Part shown: one piece after another, positions 1-10,917 of the stretch
Position numbering within the stretch: the first letter of the stretch is position 1
Layout: each line of letters begins with the position of its first letter
Source: Verrucomicrobiota bacterium
GTDB lineage: Bacteria; Verrucomicrobiota; Verrucomicrobiia; Limisphaerales; J093
NCBI GenBank assembly: GCA_027493615.1
Contig: JAOSKK010000023.1
Span: forward strand, 806,001 to 870,000
Length of the DNA stretch: 64,000 bases
Direction: 5' to 3'
Translations under genes and position numbers: made by a program
The notes under the pieces: generated by a model
What the model saw: only the letters and a program-made list of their open reading frames with translations
Told to the model about the DNA's origin: nothing
The model's database searches: none

Positions 1-157
1 GAACGCCGGGGCCGAAGGTTAGGTGCAAGGTTCATGGAGTGTGCTACGGCGCAAACTCTAGCACGGGCCGGCCGGACGTCCACTCGGCATTTAGGTCCGG
101 ACAAACCCAGGTTGCGGCGGGCCCCGAAGTCGCCTACCCTGCGTGCGAAGTTCGCTT

Positions 158-1506
158 ATGACCTCCATTCTTAACTCTTCGGGCCACATGCCTCGGCGCA
201 CGTTCCTGCGCGGGCTCGGCACCGCCCTCGGGCTCCCGCTTCTCGACGCCATGGCCCTGCGCGGCGCGCCGCCGCCCTCCCCATCCCGCCCCCGCGCCGC
301 CTGGCTTTCATCTTCATTCCCAACGGCGCCAACATGGTGGACTGGACGCCGGCTGCCGAGGGGCGCGACTTCGAGTTGCCCTACATCCTGGAACCTCTCC
401 GCCCGGTGAAGAGCGAACTGACGGTGCTCACCGGCCTCACGCACGACAAGGCACGGCCGAACGGCGACGGGGCCGGTGACCACGCCCGATCTTCCGCCAC
501 GTTTCTGACCGCCTGTCAGGCGCGCAAGACGGACGGAGCGGACATCCAGGTGGGGGGTGTCGGTGGATCAGGTGGCAGTGGAGCGGCTGGGCGGCCAGAC
601 GCGGCTGCCGTCGCTCGAGCTGGGTTGCGATCGCACCAAGCTGTCGGGCAACTGTGACTCAGGCTATAGCTGCGCCTATTCGTTCAACATCTCCTGGAAA
701 ACACCCTCGACGCCGTTGCCGCCCGAAGTGAACCCGCGCCTGGTCTTTGAACGGCTCTTTGCCGGGGCTTCCGCCGCGGAGGCCACCGAGGCGCAGGCCC
801 GTCGCCGCCGCTATCACCAGAGCATTCTGGACTATGTGCAGGAGGATGCGCGGCGGTTGCAGGCGCGCCTGGGGGTTGCGGACCAGCGCAAGCTCGACGA
901 GTATCTCACCGCGGTGCGGGACCTCGAGCGACGGATCGAGCGGAGCGAGCCGTTCCAGGCCGCGCCGCCGGCGACCGAGAAGCCTGGTGGGATCCCGGAC
1001 ACGTACGCCGAGCACATCCGGCTCATGTTCGATCTGCAGGCGCTGGCGTTTCAGACGGACTCGACCCGGATCGCGTCCTTCATTCTGGCCCACGACGGGA
1101 GCAATCGGCCCTACCCGTTTCTGGGGGTCTCGGAGGGGCATCACGACCTTTCGCATCACGGCAACGACGAGGAGAAGAAGAAGAAGATTGCGAAGATCAA
1201 CCGGTTCCACGTTGAGCAGTTCGCGGGTTTTCTCCAAAGGCTCAAGGCGACTCCCGAGGGCGAAGGCTCGCTGCTGGACCACTGCCTGATCGTCTACGGG
1301 GGGCGATCAGCGATGGCAACCGGCACAACCACGACGATCTCCCCGTGCTTCTGGCAGGTCGCGGGGGTGGGTCCATCGACCCGGGGCGGCACGTGCGTTA
1401 CCCGCGGAACACGCCGATGGCCAATCTCTTCCTCTCGCTCCTGGATCGGGTGGGTGCGCCGGTGGACCGGTTTGGGGACAGCACGGGGCGGCTGGCGCAA
1501 CTCTGA
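158..1506 (+). CDS. DUF1552 family secreted protein (frameshifted in this sequence)
   Basis: Encodes a DUF1552 protein of about 449 residues, a family of unknown function common in Planctomycetota and Verrucomicrobiota. A twin-arginine leader (RRTFLRG near residue 13, followed by a hydrophobic stretch ending DAMA) points to Tat export. Family-like blocks are IFIPNGANMVDW, LTGLTHDKARPNGDG, SFNISWK, LEYxTAVRDLERRI-like text and LIVYGG...DGNRHNHDDLPVLLAG. The reading frame shifts at about 255-297, about 552 and at the G run 1298-1303. Adding one G to that run restores GGAISDGN and a frame ending in TGA at 1504. ATG 158 is preferred over GTG 143; ATG 188 would start directly at the Tat motif. The usual DUF1592-type partner is not seen and could lie left of the window. 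Confidence 0.82.
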
Positions 1507-1540
1507 AGCAGGTCCAGGAGAACCACGTCCCCTCCCCCAT

Positions 1541-1606
1541 CCCCGATGTTCGTAATCGGTGGAGGGACGCCCCGTCTTGGATTCTCCGCCGATTACGAAC
1601 ATCGGG
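1541..1606. repeat. Family B inverted repeat, copy 1
   Basis: Two arms of about 24 bases (left arm contains GATGTTCGTAATCGG, right arm CCGATTACGAACATC) flank an 18-base loop, so the transcript would fold into a long hairpin. Similar text continues to about 1680 (GGCTGAGGG, GTGCGGGC..GCCTGCACCC) and reappears inverted beside the copy at 28467. It lies between two convergent genes and could serve as a terminator, but no U tract follows. Confidence 0.85.
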
Positions 1607-1717
1607 AATTGGGCTGAGGGAGGCGCTCCAAGTACCTGTGGTGCGGGCGTCCCGCCTGCACCCTCCGTGGTTCATGGGCCCGTTTCCGAATGGATCCACA
1701 GGGAACAATCCGCTTCC

Positions 1718-2539
1718 CTACTCCGGCGCGGTCAACCGAATGGTGGCGCGTTGCTGGATCCACGCCAAATCCCGGTTGCCCCGCATCCACAGGGTCAAGT
1801 GATTGGGCAGCCAGTTCGTCCTCGCCAAGGCCACGGTCTCCGCCTCCAGCCAGCGCCGCGCCTCGACGTGTCCGTCCGCAAACGACACCGTCCCGCGCCC
1901 CGCATGCGATGCCGACGGCAAATGACAGAAGCAACCGTCCAGCCACCCCAAACCGATCAGGAAAGCCGGCATGCAGATGTGGCCCGGCGCGGTGTCGAGA
2001 AACGCCAGCAGTTCGCTCGGCCGCCCCAGCGCCAGGTCGCTCGATCGCCGGAACGTCAGGTGGCTGCTGCTGAGATAGGCGGATTCCTCGGGGTCGGTCC
2101 AGTTGAGATAGGCATTGAGCGCGTAGCTGCGGACGTGTGGGAAACTGCGGCCTTCAAGTTCCACCAGGCCACGGTCGCTCGGACACTTGTACACTTCCAC
2201 CGAGCTGACATACGGGGCGAATGCGGCCAACGGCCGTTCCACCAGAAACGCGCGATTCGTGAAGGCCTCCGGGTGGATGTGCTCCTGGCCGGTGACCCAG
2301 TGCGGTACGCCGCGCGCCACCCCGTCGAGGCCAAAGCCGTTGGGAACCAGCGCATCCCGTTGGTCGATGGGATAGAAGTTCCAGGCCAGCAGCAACTGCC
2401 GCGCGTTGCTCAGACACGTCGTCAGCCGCGCCTTCTCCTTCGCCCGCGACAGCGCCGGCAGGATCAGCCCGAGCAGGATGACGATGATGGCGATGACGAC
2501 CAGCAGTTCGATCAGCGTGAACCCTGGCGTTGTACGCAA
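1718..2539 (-). CDS. Pseudopilin-like protein with prepilin N-terminal methylation motif
   Basis: Class III-type prepilin leader [20 protein letters not shown] is followed by an amphipathic helix ([14 protein letters not shown]), then a globular domain that ends with the [12 protein letters not shown] motif. That layout fits the DUF1559-like pseudopilins that are very numerous in Verrucomicrobiota and Planctomycetota. A prepilin peptidase would cut before Phe. The frame stays open to GTG/ATG-like codons at 2671, but that extension is made of a family C inverted repeat, so TTG at 2539, giving MRTTPG, is the likelier start (273 residues). The role of these proteins is poorly known; they may be minor pilins of a secretion or adhesion system. 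Confidence 0.8.
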   Translation of the reverse strand: MRTTPGFTLIELLVVIAIIVILLGLILPALSRAKEKARLTTCLSNARQLLLAWNFYPIDQRDALVPNGFGLDGVARGVPHWVTGQEHIHPEAFTNRAFLVERPLAAFAPYVSSVEVYKCPSDRGLVELEGRSFPHVRSYALNAYLNWTDPEESAYLSSSHLTFRRSSDLALGRPSELLAFLDTAPGHICMPAFLIGLGWLDGCFCHLPSASHAGRGTVSFADGHVEARRWLEAETVALARTNWLPNHLTLWMRGNRDLAWIQQRATIRLTAPE

Positions 2540-2640
2540 AGCGCCGCTGGAAGGCGGCGCACTCCAAACGCGTTGCGTCAGCCCCGCGGCAGGGGGATCG
2601 CGAAGCGTCTGCAGTGCGCCGCCTTCCAGCGGCGCTTTCG
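2537..2640. repeat. Family C inverted repeat, copy 1, abutting a pseudopilin start
   Basis: Arms near 2538-2571 (AAAGCGCCGCTGGAAGGCGG) and 2605-2639 are reverse complements with a GC-rich spacer. The left arm touches the presumed TTG start of the minus-strand pseudopilin, so the repeat has replaced or become its 5' leader. Confidence 0.85.
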
Positions 2641-2858
2641 GTGCCCCCCCATGCGTTCGGCCGCCGACCACGGCATGCCCGCCGTCGCTTCCCGGTCACC
2701 CGGCGACAACACCCACGCCAACCCCAATGTCGAGCCTCAGTCACTCAGGCCCAGCGTAGCACAGCCCGGGCCAAGGTCACTGCGCAGTCTCAGGCCGGTG
2801 GGGCGAGGGTCCCCTGAGCCGCTCGGACGAGATCCGCCGTACCCCGGGCTACCGCTGC

Positions 2859-4173
2859 CTATTCCACCACCGTCGCGCGGTAGAACACGCCGCCAATTGG
2901 CACCAGCGGGAACGGATCGGTAAAGACCTGCGTCGCGTTCGTGAGCGTCACGTCGCCCATATACACCCACATCTGGCGCCCCTGCTGCGGTCCAAGGAAG
3001 AGCGGCGTTTGTTCCAGGGTGTACGTGTACCCCGCGACCCCGCGAACCCTCAGCAGCGGCGTCCCTTGCGCCAACTCAAGGCTCAACTGCGCGCCCACCG
3101 ACGGCTCGACCGTCAGCGTCAGAGGCTCGATGGGCCGGACCGAGGTTTCGCCTTCACCCGCCAGCCGGAACTCGACCTCGCCCGCCAGGGTCCGCGGGCC
3201 GGACTCGCCCGCCGGCACTTCCACGCCAAGGTTGAACTGGACGGGATTCTGCCCCAGCAACCCGCCAAACACGACGTCGCTTCCCTGCACCTCCGGCCCG
3301 CCCAGGCCTTCAGCGCTTACGAGCCGCCAACCGGCTGGCAACACCGGCCGGCACCGCAACGCATCAATCCGGTCGCCCGCCGGGAGGCTGAACTGGCCGT
3401 GGATCTGGGCAACTCCTGGCGACGCACAACGCTCCGCTTGGAGCGTGAGCCGGCGCGAGGTGAGCGGCCGCGCAAAGTGCGCCAGGATCTGCCAGGGCTG
3501 CTGAACCAGCAGCGTCAAAGGATTCCGCGTCCCGCTCGCGTCACCGCTCCAGCCCACGAACTCGTAACCGGGAAACGCCAGCGCCCGGAGCCGCACCCGC
3601 CAACCGGTGTTGTTGGTCGGCATCGGGCGCGGGCGCGGCCCCTGTCGCAGGTCCCGCTGCCATTCGGCATTGCGGCCCGTGGGCGTGTCGAGGGAGCCGG
3701 GCGGTCGGAGCGCATCAAACAGCATCGGAGCCCAGGCGTCCTGCGCCACGAAGCCACCCGGCGTCGCCGTCACCTCGACCGGATGCAGCGGAATGACGGC
3801 ATAGAACACGAAGAGAGTGTGGGTCGTGGAAACCTCGACCTGGAGCGGCAAGTCCCGCCCCGGCGCCCGCCAGCCGGCAATCGGGCGGTACTCGAGGAAG
3901 TAGCTTCCCGGGGGATGTCGGTGTAGGACACCCCGCTGTCGCGCCACGTCTCTTCCCCCAGCAACCGCCACCCGGCCCCCGCCGCCACCGCCTCGGGGGT
4001 GAGAGGTTCACGATCACCACACCGGGCAAGGGAGGCACCGCGGCGACGTCAGGCACGGGCATGCACAGGGCCGCAAGAGCGAGCCCGGTGATTCCCCAAG
4101 CACGACCACGGCCGGCGGGCCGCAGCGCCGCGGAGCCTCCTCGTCGTTGCTCTCGCAAGAGTTGGTTCTTCAT
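2859..4173 (-). CDS. Secreted protein with InlB-type B-repeat, coupled to a sigma factor (frameshifted)
   Basis: About 437 residues in three frames. The N-terminus has a basic stretch and a hydrophobic signal segment (WGITGLALAALCMPVPDVAA), then VIVNLSPP. A frame change near 4005 leads to AGWRLLGEETWRDSGVSYTD, and one near 3912 to PGSYFLEYRPIAGWRAPGR, which continues to the stop. The segment YEFVGWSGDASGTRNPLTL..ILAHFA is typical of the divergent InlB B-repeat (beta-grasp) domain of bacterial surface proteins. The C-terminus (YTLEQTP...FYRATVVE) resembles the closing beta domain seen in other secreted proteins of this genome. Its start overlaps the stop of the sigma factor gene, so the two are translationally coupled. 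Function is unknown. Confidence 0.65.
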
Positions 4174-5033
4174 CGAACGGTGGAGTTGGTGACGACGAAG
4201 TTCGTGCCGCTCGTGAACACCCGGGTGGCACCGCCCGGGCCCGTGATCCGGACCACGCTGGTGGCGAAGCCGAAGGATACCGAGGTGGATGGCAGGTTCG
4301 TGGCGACGGCTGGAGGTGCAGGCGCCGGCCGTGGCTTGAGGGTGAGGACGCCAATCCCAACCAGCAAGAGGGCAAGCACCACCCCTGCTTTCGTTGCGAC
4401 GGCGGCCAGGCCGGTTCCTCCGGCGGCGGCCGTGGACCCACCGGAAGCAACGTGGGCGAGGACCATCTTGCCCAGGCCATGCATCAGCGCCGCCGGCGCC
4501 GGCGCAGCCTGGGTCGCCTCGCCCAACAACGCGCCCAGCGCCGTGCTGCCCACCTGCACGCCCTGGCGGCGCAACAGGCCCCGCAGTTCCTCGAGCGCGG
4601 CGGTCACGCGCCGTGAGACCGTGGGCTGCGACAGGCCGCGTCGCTGTCCGATCTGGGCCATGGTCCGGCGCTCGAGGTAATGTTCCACGAGCAAGTCCCG
4701 CGCGTCGGCTGGCAGGGCCGCCAGCGCCTGGTCGACCGCCGGTTCCACTTCGTGCCAGGTGTTGGCCTGCGGGACCCCCTCCGCCGCGTAGGTTGCCTCG
4801 CGACGCCGACGCGAGCTGTTCTGCCGCACAAGGTCGATGGACCGGTTCGTCGCCACCTGATGCAGCCAGGCCCCGACGGAACCGCGAATGCGGTCGGCGC
4901 GTTGGCAGAATTGGAAGAAGGTCTCCTGGGCGACATCGGCGGCGTCGGCCTCGTTGCCCAGCACGCGATGGCAGGTGGCGTACACCATGTCCGCGTACTG
5001 CAGCACGGCGGCGGTCAGGGGTCCGGTCCCCAC
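4170..5033 (-). CDS. ECF-type RNA polymerase sigma factor with C-terminal membrane segment
   Basis: Region 2 is clear (YADMVYATCHRVLGNEADAADVAQETFFQF, shown here as separate blocks YADMVYATCHRVLG and DVAQETFFQF), followed by WLHQVATNRSIDLVR and a region 4 helix-turn-helix (MAQIGQRRGLSQPTVSRRV). After residue 150 the protein has a tail with one hydrophobic span (AGVVLALLLVGIGVL) and a Pro/Ala-rich stretch, so it may be tethered to the membrane with the tail outside, a layout known in planctomycete and verrucomicrobial ECF factors. No separate anti-sigma gene is seen. GTG 5033 is the formal start; a one-base shift near 5025 would join an upstream frame starting at ATG 5086 (MHNAPG, then MLEALARQWG) that looks like a better N-terminus. 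The stop overlaps the next gene. Confidence 0.85.
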   Translation of the reverse strand: MGTGPLTAAVLQYADMVYATCHRVLGNEADAADVAQETFFQFCQRADRIRGSVGAWLHQVATNRSIDLVRQNSSRRRREATYAAEGVPQANTWHEVEPAVDQALAALPADARDLLVEHYLERRTMAQIGQRRGLSQPTVSRRVTAALEELRGLLRRQGVQVGSTALGALLGEATQAAPAPAALMHGLGKMVLAHVASGGSTAAAGGTGLAAVATKAGVVLALLLVGIGVLTLKPRPAPAPPAVATNLPSTSVSFGFATSVVRITGPGGATRVFTSGTNFVVTNSTVR

Positions 5034-5390
5034 TGGCGAGCGAGGGCCTCGAGCATCATTCGTCCGCTTCCGGGTGCGTTGTGCATGCGCTGAGGGCCGT
5101 TCAACGTAGTCCGTTTCACCGGATAGTCGAAGCCGGGAGGCGTTTCATTCACCGCGCTTCCACCTATCCACCGTAGGCGCCGGCCCGACGCAAGCTCACC
5201 GTAAGCGCCGACGTCAGGAGGCGTCGGGAGCGGGAAGCCGAACCGCTACGCCTCCTGACGTCGGCGCCTACGGTCCGGTGGAGGCAAACGAGCGTGGCTT
5301 GACAAACCACCCTACTCGGACAAATTAAGCATCAATTCGCTGCAAGGGGGTCAGGGAGCGGTGAACCTGGTAACAACTACCCAAACACAC
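5034..5390. other. Intergenic region between divergent genes
   Basis: About 350 bases between the sigma factor and the PEP-CTERM gene. It should carry both promoters. It holds a family A palindrome at 5199-5273 and a partial extra arm near 5171. I could not pick convincing -10 and -35 boxes. Confidence 0.5.
5199..5273. repeat. Family A inverted repeat, copy 1
   Basis: Arms 5199-5223 and 5249-5273 pair around a 25-base loop; the right arm carries the family core GACGTCGGCGCCTAC. A partial third arm (CCGTAGGCGCCGG) starts at 5171. Confidence 0.85.
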
Positions 5391-6221
5391 ATGAAACGAA
5401 CGCTCCTCATTCCCAGCCTCATCATCCTGCTCGTCAGCAGCCCGCCCGATGCCTCGGCGTCGGTGCTCTTCGGTGTGCGGTTCTCCGGCTTGACCGACCT
5501 CTATCAGGTCGATCAAACCTCCGGTTCCCTGAGTTCCATCGGTCCGTCTGGACGCGATTGGATCGGTGATCTGACCAGCGACACGCGCCCGGGATCCCAG
5601 CGCATCTGGGGCGTCCGCATCTCGGAAAACCGCCTGTATGAATTCGACCCGGTCACCGGGGCCGGCAGCCCGGGGGCCGTGTTGAACAGCCCGGACAACA
5701 TGGTCTCGCTGGCCTTCGATCCGGTCGGAGGCAAGCTTTACGGCAACACCTCGCTCGGTTTCGGGGCGCCCTTCGATGCGTTGTACGAGATTGATCCCGC
5801 GACGGGCAACAGCACCTTCATCGGGCGGATCGGATTCAACAATGTTTATGCGCTGGCGTTCGACCAGGCGGGGCAACTCTTCGGCGTGGCTGACGCCAGC
5901 AAGGAGTTCATCAGCATCAGCACGGCGACCGGCAACGGGGCCTTGATCGCCCCGCTGCGGCTCAGCCTGGCCTTCGATATCGCGTCGCGACCGGAGGACA
6001 ACACGATGTTCCTGGCCGACTCCGGCACCTTCTCGCTCTACACGATCGACACCGCCAACGGCCTCACCAGCCTGGTGGGCCCATACGGTCAGTCCGAGAA
6101 CATCGTCGGGCTCGCGTTCTCGGCCATTCCGGAACCGTCCACGCTGGCCAGCGCGGGATTGCTGGCCGGACTGGCCGTGGGAAGTCACCTCTGGCGCCGC
6201 CGCCGCGCGGCCCGTTCCTGA
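5391..6221 (+). CDS. PEP-CTERM sorting domain protein
   Basis: Predicted exported protein of 276 residues. A signal peptide (MKRTLLIPSLIILLVSS) leads to a body with about five beta-propeller-like blades (for example ALYEIDPATGNSTFIG-type and LYTIDTANGLTSLVG-type repeats). The end is a canonical PEP-CTERM tail: IPEPSTL, a hydrophobic helix, then RRRRAARS. In the known system such proteins are cut and sorted to the surface by an exosortase; no exosortase gene is in this window. ATG 5391 fits the signal peptide better than the upstream GTG 5361. The ligand or role of the propeller is unknown. Confidence 0.85.
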   Translation: MKRTLLIPSLIILLVSSPPDASASVLFGVRFSGLTDLYQVDQTSGSLSSIGPSGRDWIGDLTSDTRPGSQRIWGVRISENRLYEFDPVTGAGSPGAVLNSPDNMVSLAFDPVGGKLYGNTSLGFGAPFDALYEIDPATGNSTFIGRIGFNNVYALAFDQAGQLFGVADASKEFISISTATGNGALIAPLRLSLAFDIASRPEDNTMFLADSGTFSLYTIDTANGLTSLVGPYGQSENIVGLAFSAIPEPSTLASAGLLAGLAVGSHLWRRRRAARS

Positions 6222-6243
6222 CTCGCGGTTCGCCGCTCCCGGA

Positions 6244-6328
6244 CCGGACGTAGGCGCCGACGTGAGGAGGCGTTGTGGGCCGCGGGCACTGCCCCGTCGC
6301 CTCCTGACGTCGGCGCCTGCAGTCCGGC
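6244..6328. repeat. Family A inverted repeat, copy 2
   Basis: Arms about 6244-6272 and 6298-6328 (GTAGGCGCCGACGTGAGG and its complement) just downstream of the PEP-CTERM gene stop. It could end that transcript. Confidence 0.85.
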
Positions 6329-6409
6329 CGACTCCGCCCTCCTCCGCGCGGCGTGCGCCCGCTTTTCGTCGTGTCTTCTCGAACGGGCGGCGACACGCTG
6401 TTGGGCGCA

Positions 6410-8364
6410 ATGAATGCTGCCTTGTTCGAGCCGCTCGGCCCCGAGACCTACTCGGTGCGCACCCGGGGTCCCGGCCCTGCGGGGGCCCTGCCGTTGACCG
6501 CCGATCTCCTGCTGAACCGCCCCAGCGGCGACCTCTTCGGCTGGACGCAAAACGCCGGGATGGGCTGGAATCCCGCCGAACTCGGGCGCCCGCAGTTCCT
6601 CATCCTGTCGACGCAGGGCGGCTGGCGGGAACCCGACGGCCGGCCCGTGGCGCTCGGCTACCACACCGGCCATTGGGAGATCAGCGCGCTGGTCGAAGCG
6701 GCGGCTCGCGAACTCAGACAACTCGGCACGATCCCTTTCGCCGGGTATGTCTCGGATCCCTGCGATGGCCGGACCCAAGGCACGACCGGCATGTTTGACA
6801 GCCTGCCTTACCGCAACGATGCCGCCATCGTCTTCCGCCGCCTGATCCGCTCCTTGCCCACGCGCGCCGGGGTGCTGGGCGTGGCCACGTGTGACAAGGG
6901 ATTGCCGGCCATGATGATGGCCCTGGCGGCGATGCGCGATCTGCCGACCGTCACCGTCCCCGGCGGGGTCACGCTTCCGCCGGAACGCGGTGAGGATGCG
7001 GGCAAGGTGCAGACCATCGGTGCCCGGTTCGCCTTGGGGAATTGACGCTGGACGAGGCGGCGGAACTCGGTTGCCGCGCCTGCGGTTCCCCGGGCGGTGG
7101 CTGCCAGTTCCTCGGCACGGCCGCGACGTCCCAGGTGGTCGCTGAAGCCCTCGGAATGGCCTTGCCCCACAGCGCGCTGGCGCCGTCGGGTCAGCCCGTG
7201 TGGACTGAGTTGGCCGTCCGCTCGGCGCGCGCACTCCGGCAACTCGAGGCCCGGGGACTGAAGGGTCGGGACCTCCTCACTCCGGCCCACGTGCGGAACG
7301 CAATGGTGGTGCATGCGGCGTTTGGCGGTTCGACCAACCTTCTCCTGCACATCCCGGCCATCGCACATGCAGCCCACCTTCCGCGGCCCACGGTCGAGGA
7401 CTGGATCCAGATCAACCGCGCCGTTCCCCGCCTGGTGGACGTGCTGCCCAACGGTCCGGTGGGACATCCAACGGTCCGCGTGTTTCTCGCGGGCGGAGTT
7501 CCCGAGGTCATGCTTCACCTCCGCCGTCTGGGCTTGCTCGAGCTCGGCGTTTTGACGGCCACCGGCGTCGCCCTGGGCCAGGTGCTCGACGCCTGGGAAG
7601 CCTGCGAACGACGCACGCGCTTTCGCCAGCTCTTGCGCGAGTTGGATGGCGTCGACCCGGACGAGGTCATCCTCCCGCCCGACCGGGCCCGCGCCCGCGG
7701 GCTCACGAGCACGGTGACCTTCCCCCGCGGCAACCTGGCGCCGGAAGGCTCGGTGATTAAAAGCACGGCGCTGGACCCGACTGTTGTGGGGGCCGATGGC
7801 GTGTTCCGCCACGAAGGCCGGGCGAAGGTGTTCACCGCGGAGGCCGCGGCGATGCGTGCCCTGAAGGCCGGCGAGATTCATGCCGGCGACGTCCTCGTGC
7901 TCATGGGCATCGGCCCGCTCGGCACGGGCATGGAAGAAACCGCCCAGATCACGATTGCGCTCAAACACCTGGACTTCGGCAAACACGTCACGCTGGTCAC
8001 CGACGGCCGGTTCTCCGGCGTTTCGACCGGGGCGTGCCTGGGCCATGTGGGCCCGGAAGCGCTGGCGGGCGGTCCGCTGGGCCGGGTGCGGGACGGCGAC
8101 CGCATCCGGGTGGTGGTGGACCAACGCCGCCTCGAAGGGCAGGTCGATTTCGTCGGTGAGGCGGATCGCGTCTTCAGTCCGGAGGAGGGGGCGGAAATTC
8201 TGGCACGGCGCCCGTCCCACCCGGGTTTGTCGCCGCACCCGGCCCTGCCCGAAGACACCCGCCTTTGGGCCGTGCTGCAGCAGGCCGGCGGCGGGACGTG
8301 GGGAGGCTGCGTTTACGATGCCGGGGCGATCGCCGCGGCGTTGGCACGGGGCCGCGCCGCGTAG
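6410..8364 (+). CDS. yjhG: YjhG/YagF-type sugar-acid dehydratase (IlvD/Edd family)
   Basis: About 651 residues, the size of E. coli YjhG, and similar to it along the whole length as I recall that sequence: [117 protein letters not shown]. The conserved cysteines of CDGRTQG, CDKG and GGGCQ fit an Fe-S dehydratase. The family converts D-xylonate or similar aldonic acids to 2-keto-3-deoxy acids. One frame break lies at the G run 7036-7039: with one more G the text reads [13 protein letters not shown], as in the family. The start ATG 6410 ([18 protein letters not shown]) matches the family N-terminus. Likely part of a sugar-acid pathway with the nearby aldolase and sugar importer. Confidence 0.9.
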
Positions 8365-8385
8365 GCGCTGGCACGGCGCGGCCGG

Positions 8386-10917
8386 CTACTCGGCCAGCCG
8401 GTAGAAGCGGGCGCCGGGGTCCACCGGTCGATCCAGCGGGCTGAAGGCCCCTTCGACTTCGTTCCAGGGACCCGCCAAGGTCTCCGCCTCGAACAGCCGC
8501 CCAGGACCGTCCCAATGCACGCGCACACCGCCGGGGCGCTCGGTGATCGCGAGGCGGTTCGGAAACGCCCCGGCCGGCGGCAGACGAAAGCGCGCCAGAC
8601 CCCAGCGCGGCTGACCGTTCACCCACTGAAACGACCCGCCCGCCAACAGGGCGCCGTCGTCCGTCGTCGCCAGCGCGGTCACGAGCGGTTCCGCCCCGCC
8701 GTCTCCCTCGAACGGCACGCTGGTGGTACGGTCGCCCTGGGGCGTCCACACGGTGAGTTGACCCGCCGTGCCGGCGGAACCGCCTGCTGCCTGTTCTGCC
8801 ACGATCACCCGGCCATCTTCCAGCAGTGCCACAGCGGCGACCCGGCCGGGTGAGGTCGGCCCGCCACCGGCGACGGGATCGAACGACGCATCAAGGCAAC
8901 CGTCGCCATAGAGCCGGGCCAGGTTCAGCCGCGCGCGTCCATCGAGGGCCCGAAAGCCGCCGCCCACGAACAGGCGGCCGTCCGCCCGCAAACCAATGGC
9001 CCTTACGACAGGCGCCGCCGCCAGCTTCGCGGAATCCACGTCGACACCCATCGCAAAGTCGGGGTCCAGACCCCCGTCTTCGAACACGCGCGCCAGCGAG
9101 CGGCGCGCCTGTCCGTTCACCGAGTCAAAGTAGCCGCCGACCACCACCCGACCATCCGGTTGGACCTTCAACGCCAGCACCAGGGCACGGTCCAGACCAA
9201 TCTCGAAACGCGGTTCAAACCCCGGATCGGGCTCGCCCTCGGAGCTCAGCCGCACCAGGCCGAAGCGACGAAGGTTGCCGAACTGGCGAAAGGCGCCCCC
9301 GACCAGGACCCGGCCGTCCGGCAGCAACGCGATGGCCTCCACCGAGGCCTCGGCCGCCGCCGCCACAAACCCCTCGTCCAGGGTCCCGTCGCCCAGCAAC
9401 CTCGCGAAGTTCCGTCGCTCGAATTCAGCCACGCGGTCGAACTCTCCCCCACGAGCAGCCGACCGTCCGGTTGAACGGCCACGGCGTGGATCACCGCCCC
9501 CGCGTTCAGCGCCGCGTCAAAACCCGGATCCACACGGCCGTCCTCGGTCAACCGCGCCACTCCGTGACGCCACTCCCCATCCACACGCTCAAAGTCGCCC
9601 CCGATGAGAACCCCTCCCCCACGAAGGGGGGCAATCGCCCGCACCGTTCCCCGAACTCGAGCAACATGTTCGGACCCGAGAAACCGGGATCGACGCGCCC
9701 ATCGTCCGTGAAACGGGCCAGGCAATGACGGGGGCTTCCACCCGCCTCCTCGAACTGACCCGCCACCAGGACCTGACCATCGGGTTGCAGCGCCAGCATG
9801 TTGCCAAACGCGCTTTCGTCCGTCCCCAACCCCGGCCCGGGCTCGAACGTCGCATCGACCACGCCCTCGGCCGTAAGCCTTGCCAACCCCATCCGCTCCG
9901 CACCGCCGGCGTACCAGAAACTCCCCGTCACCAGCAACTCTCCCCCCGGCAGCAACTGCAGATCATAAAGTGTCGCCTGCCCTCCAGCGACGCCGGCATC
10001 CGCCTCAAAGCCCGGATCAGGGTCGCCTTCGAAGTTGAGCCGTATCAGCCCGCTGGTCGCCACTGACCCCGCCCGGTCGAACACTCCCGCCACCACGATC
10101 CCGCGGTCCGGATCCACCCCCAGCGCATACACCTGGCCCGGCCCTCGCCCGCGCCAAGGTCCGCGTCGAAGGTCGTATCGACGCGACCGTCCGGGTGCAA
10201 CCGCGCCAACCCCGCCCGCGGAACGCCACCGACGTGGGTGAAGCTGCCGCCCACGAGGATGCGGCCATCGGCTTGCTGCGCCAGGTCATGGGCCACCCCG
10301 CCCTCAAGCCCTGCCGCCGGATCGAACCCGCGATCGAGGTACCCTTCGGCCGTGAGCCGCGCCAACCCGGGACGCGGCTGGTCCGCCACACTGCGGAAGT
10401 TCCCCCGACCAGGATCCGTCCGTCGGATTGCAGCCAGAGCACGCTGACATAGGCACCCGTGGGTCCCTCAAGCAAGGGGCGAAACCTTTGGTCCAGTCTG
10501 CCGTCCGGATGCAGTCGCGCCAAGCCCCCGCGCGGGACCCCGTCGACAGCGGTGAATTGACCGGCGATCAACACCTTGCCGTCGTCCGGTTGCACGGCCA
10601 GGGCGTATACCAGGCCATCGACGCCCCGCCCGGCGTCGAAGGCAAGATCCACCGCCCCATCGGCTTCCAGGCGCGCCACCCCCGGCCCGCGGCACGCCTC
10701 CCACGAGTGCGAAGTCACCGGCAATGAGCACCTTGCCGTCAGGCTGTGCTGCCACGGCAAACAGGACGGCGCCCTGGCGGGTCGTGATCGCCGGCCGAAA
10801 CGTCTCGTCCAGGGTCCATTCCGCGTCGCCGCCTCCGGCCGCACCAACACAAGCGCCTGTGGCCAGGGCCACCACCCCTCCCAACCACCATCCGGGCTTC
10901 GCACTTCGATCTCGCAC
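8386..10917 (-). CDS. Delta-60 repeat secreted protein (multiply frameshifted)
   Basis: A long minus-strand gene of about 840 residues built of some 14 delta-60 repeats, each with the pattern VAxQPDGKVLIAGxF...GGVPRxGLARLxxDGRLDxxFxP; they probably fold as a beta-propeller. It begins with a hydrophobic leader (WWLGGVVALATGACVGA) and ends in a verrucomicrobial beta domain (LAITERPGGVRVHWDGPG ... ARFYRLAE). The frame changes near 10700, 10395, 10135, 9640 and 9440, yet the repeat pattern carries on across each break. No ATG precedes the leader; GTG 10917 is my choice. Delta-60 proteins are typically exported and of unknown function. Confidence 0.75.

Noticed and set aside
1-142. Left edge of the window
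   Set aside because: I see no gene, RNA or repeat that can be supported in these bases.
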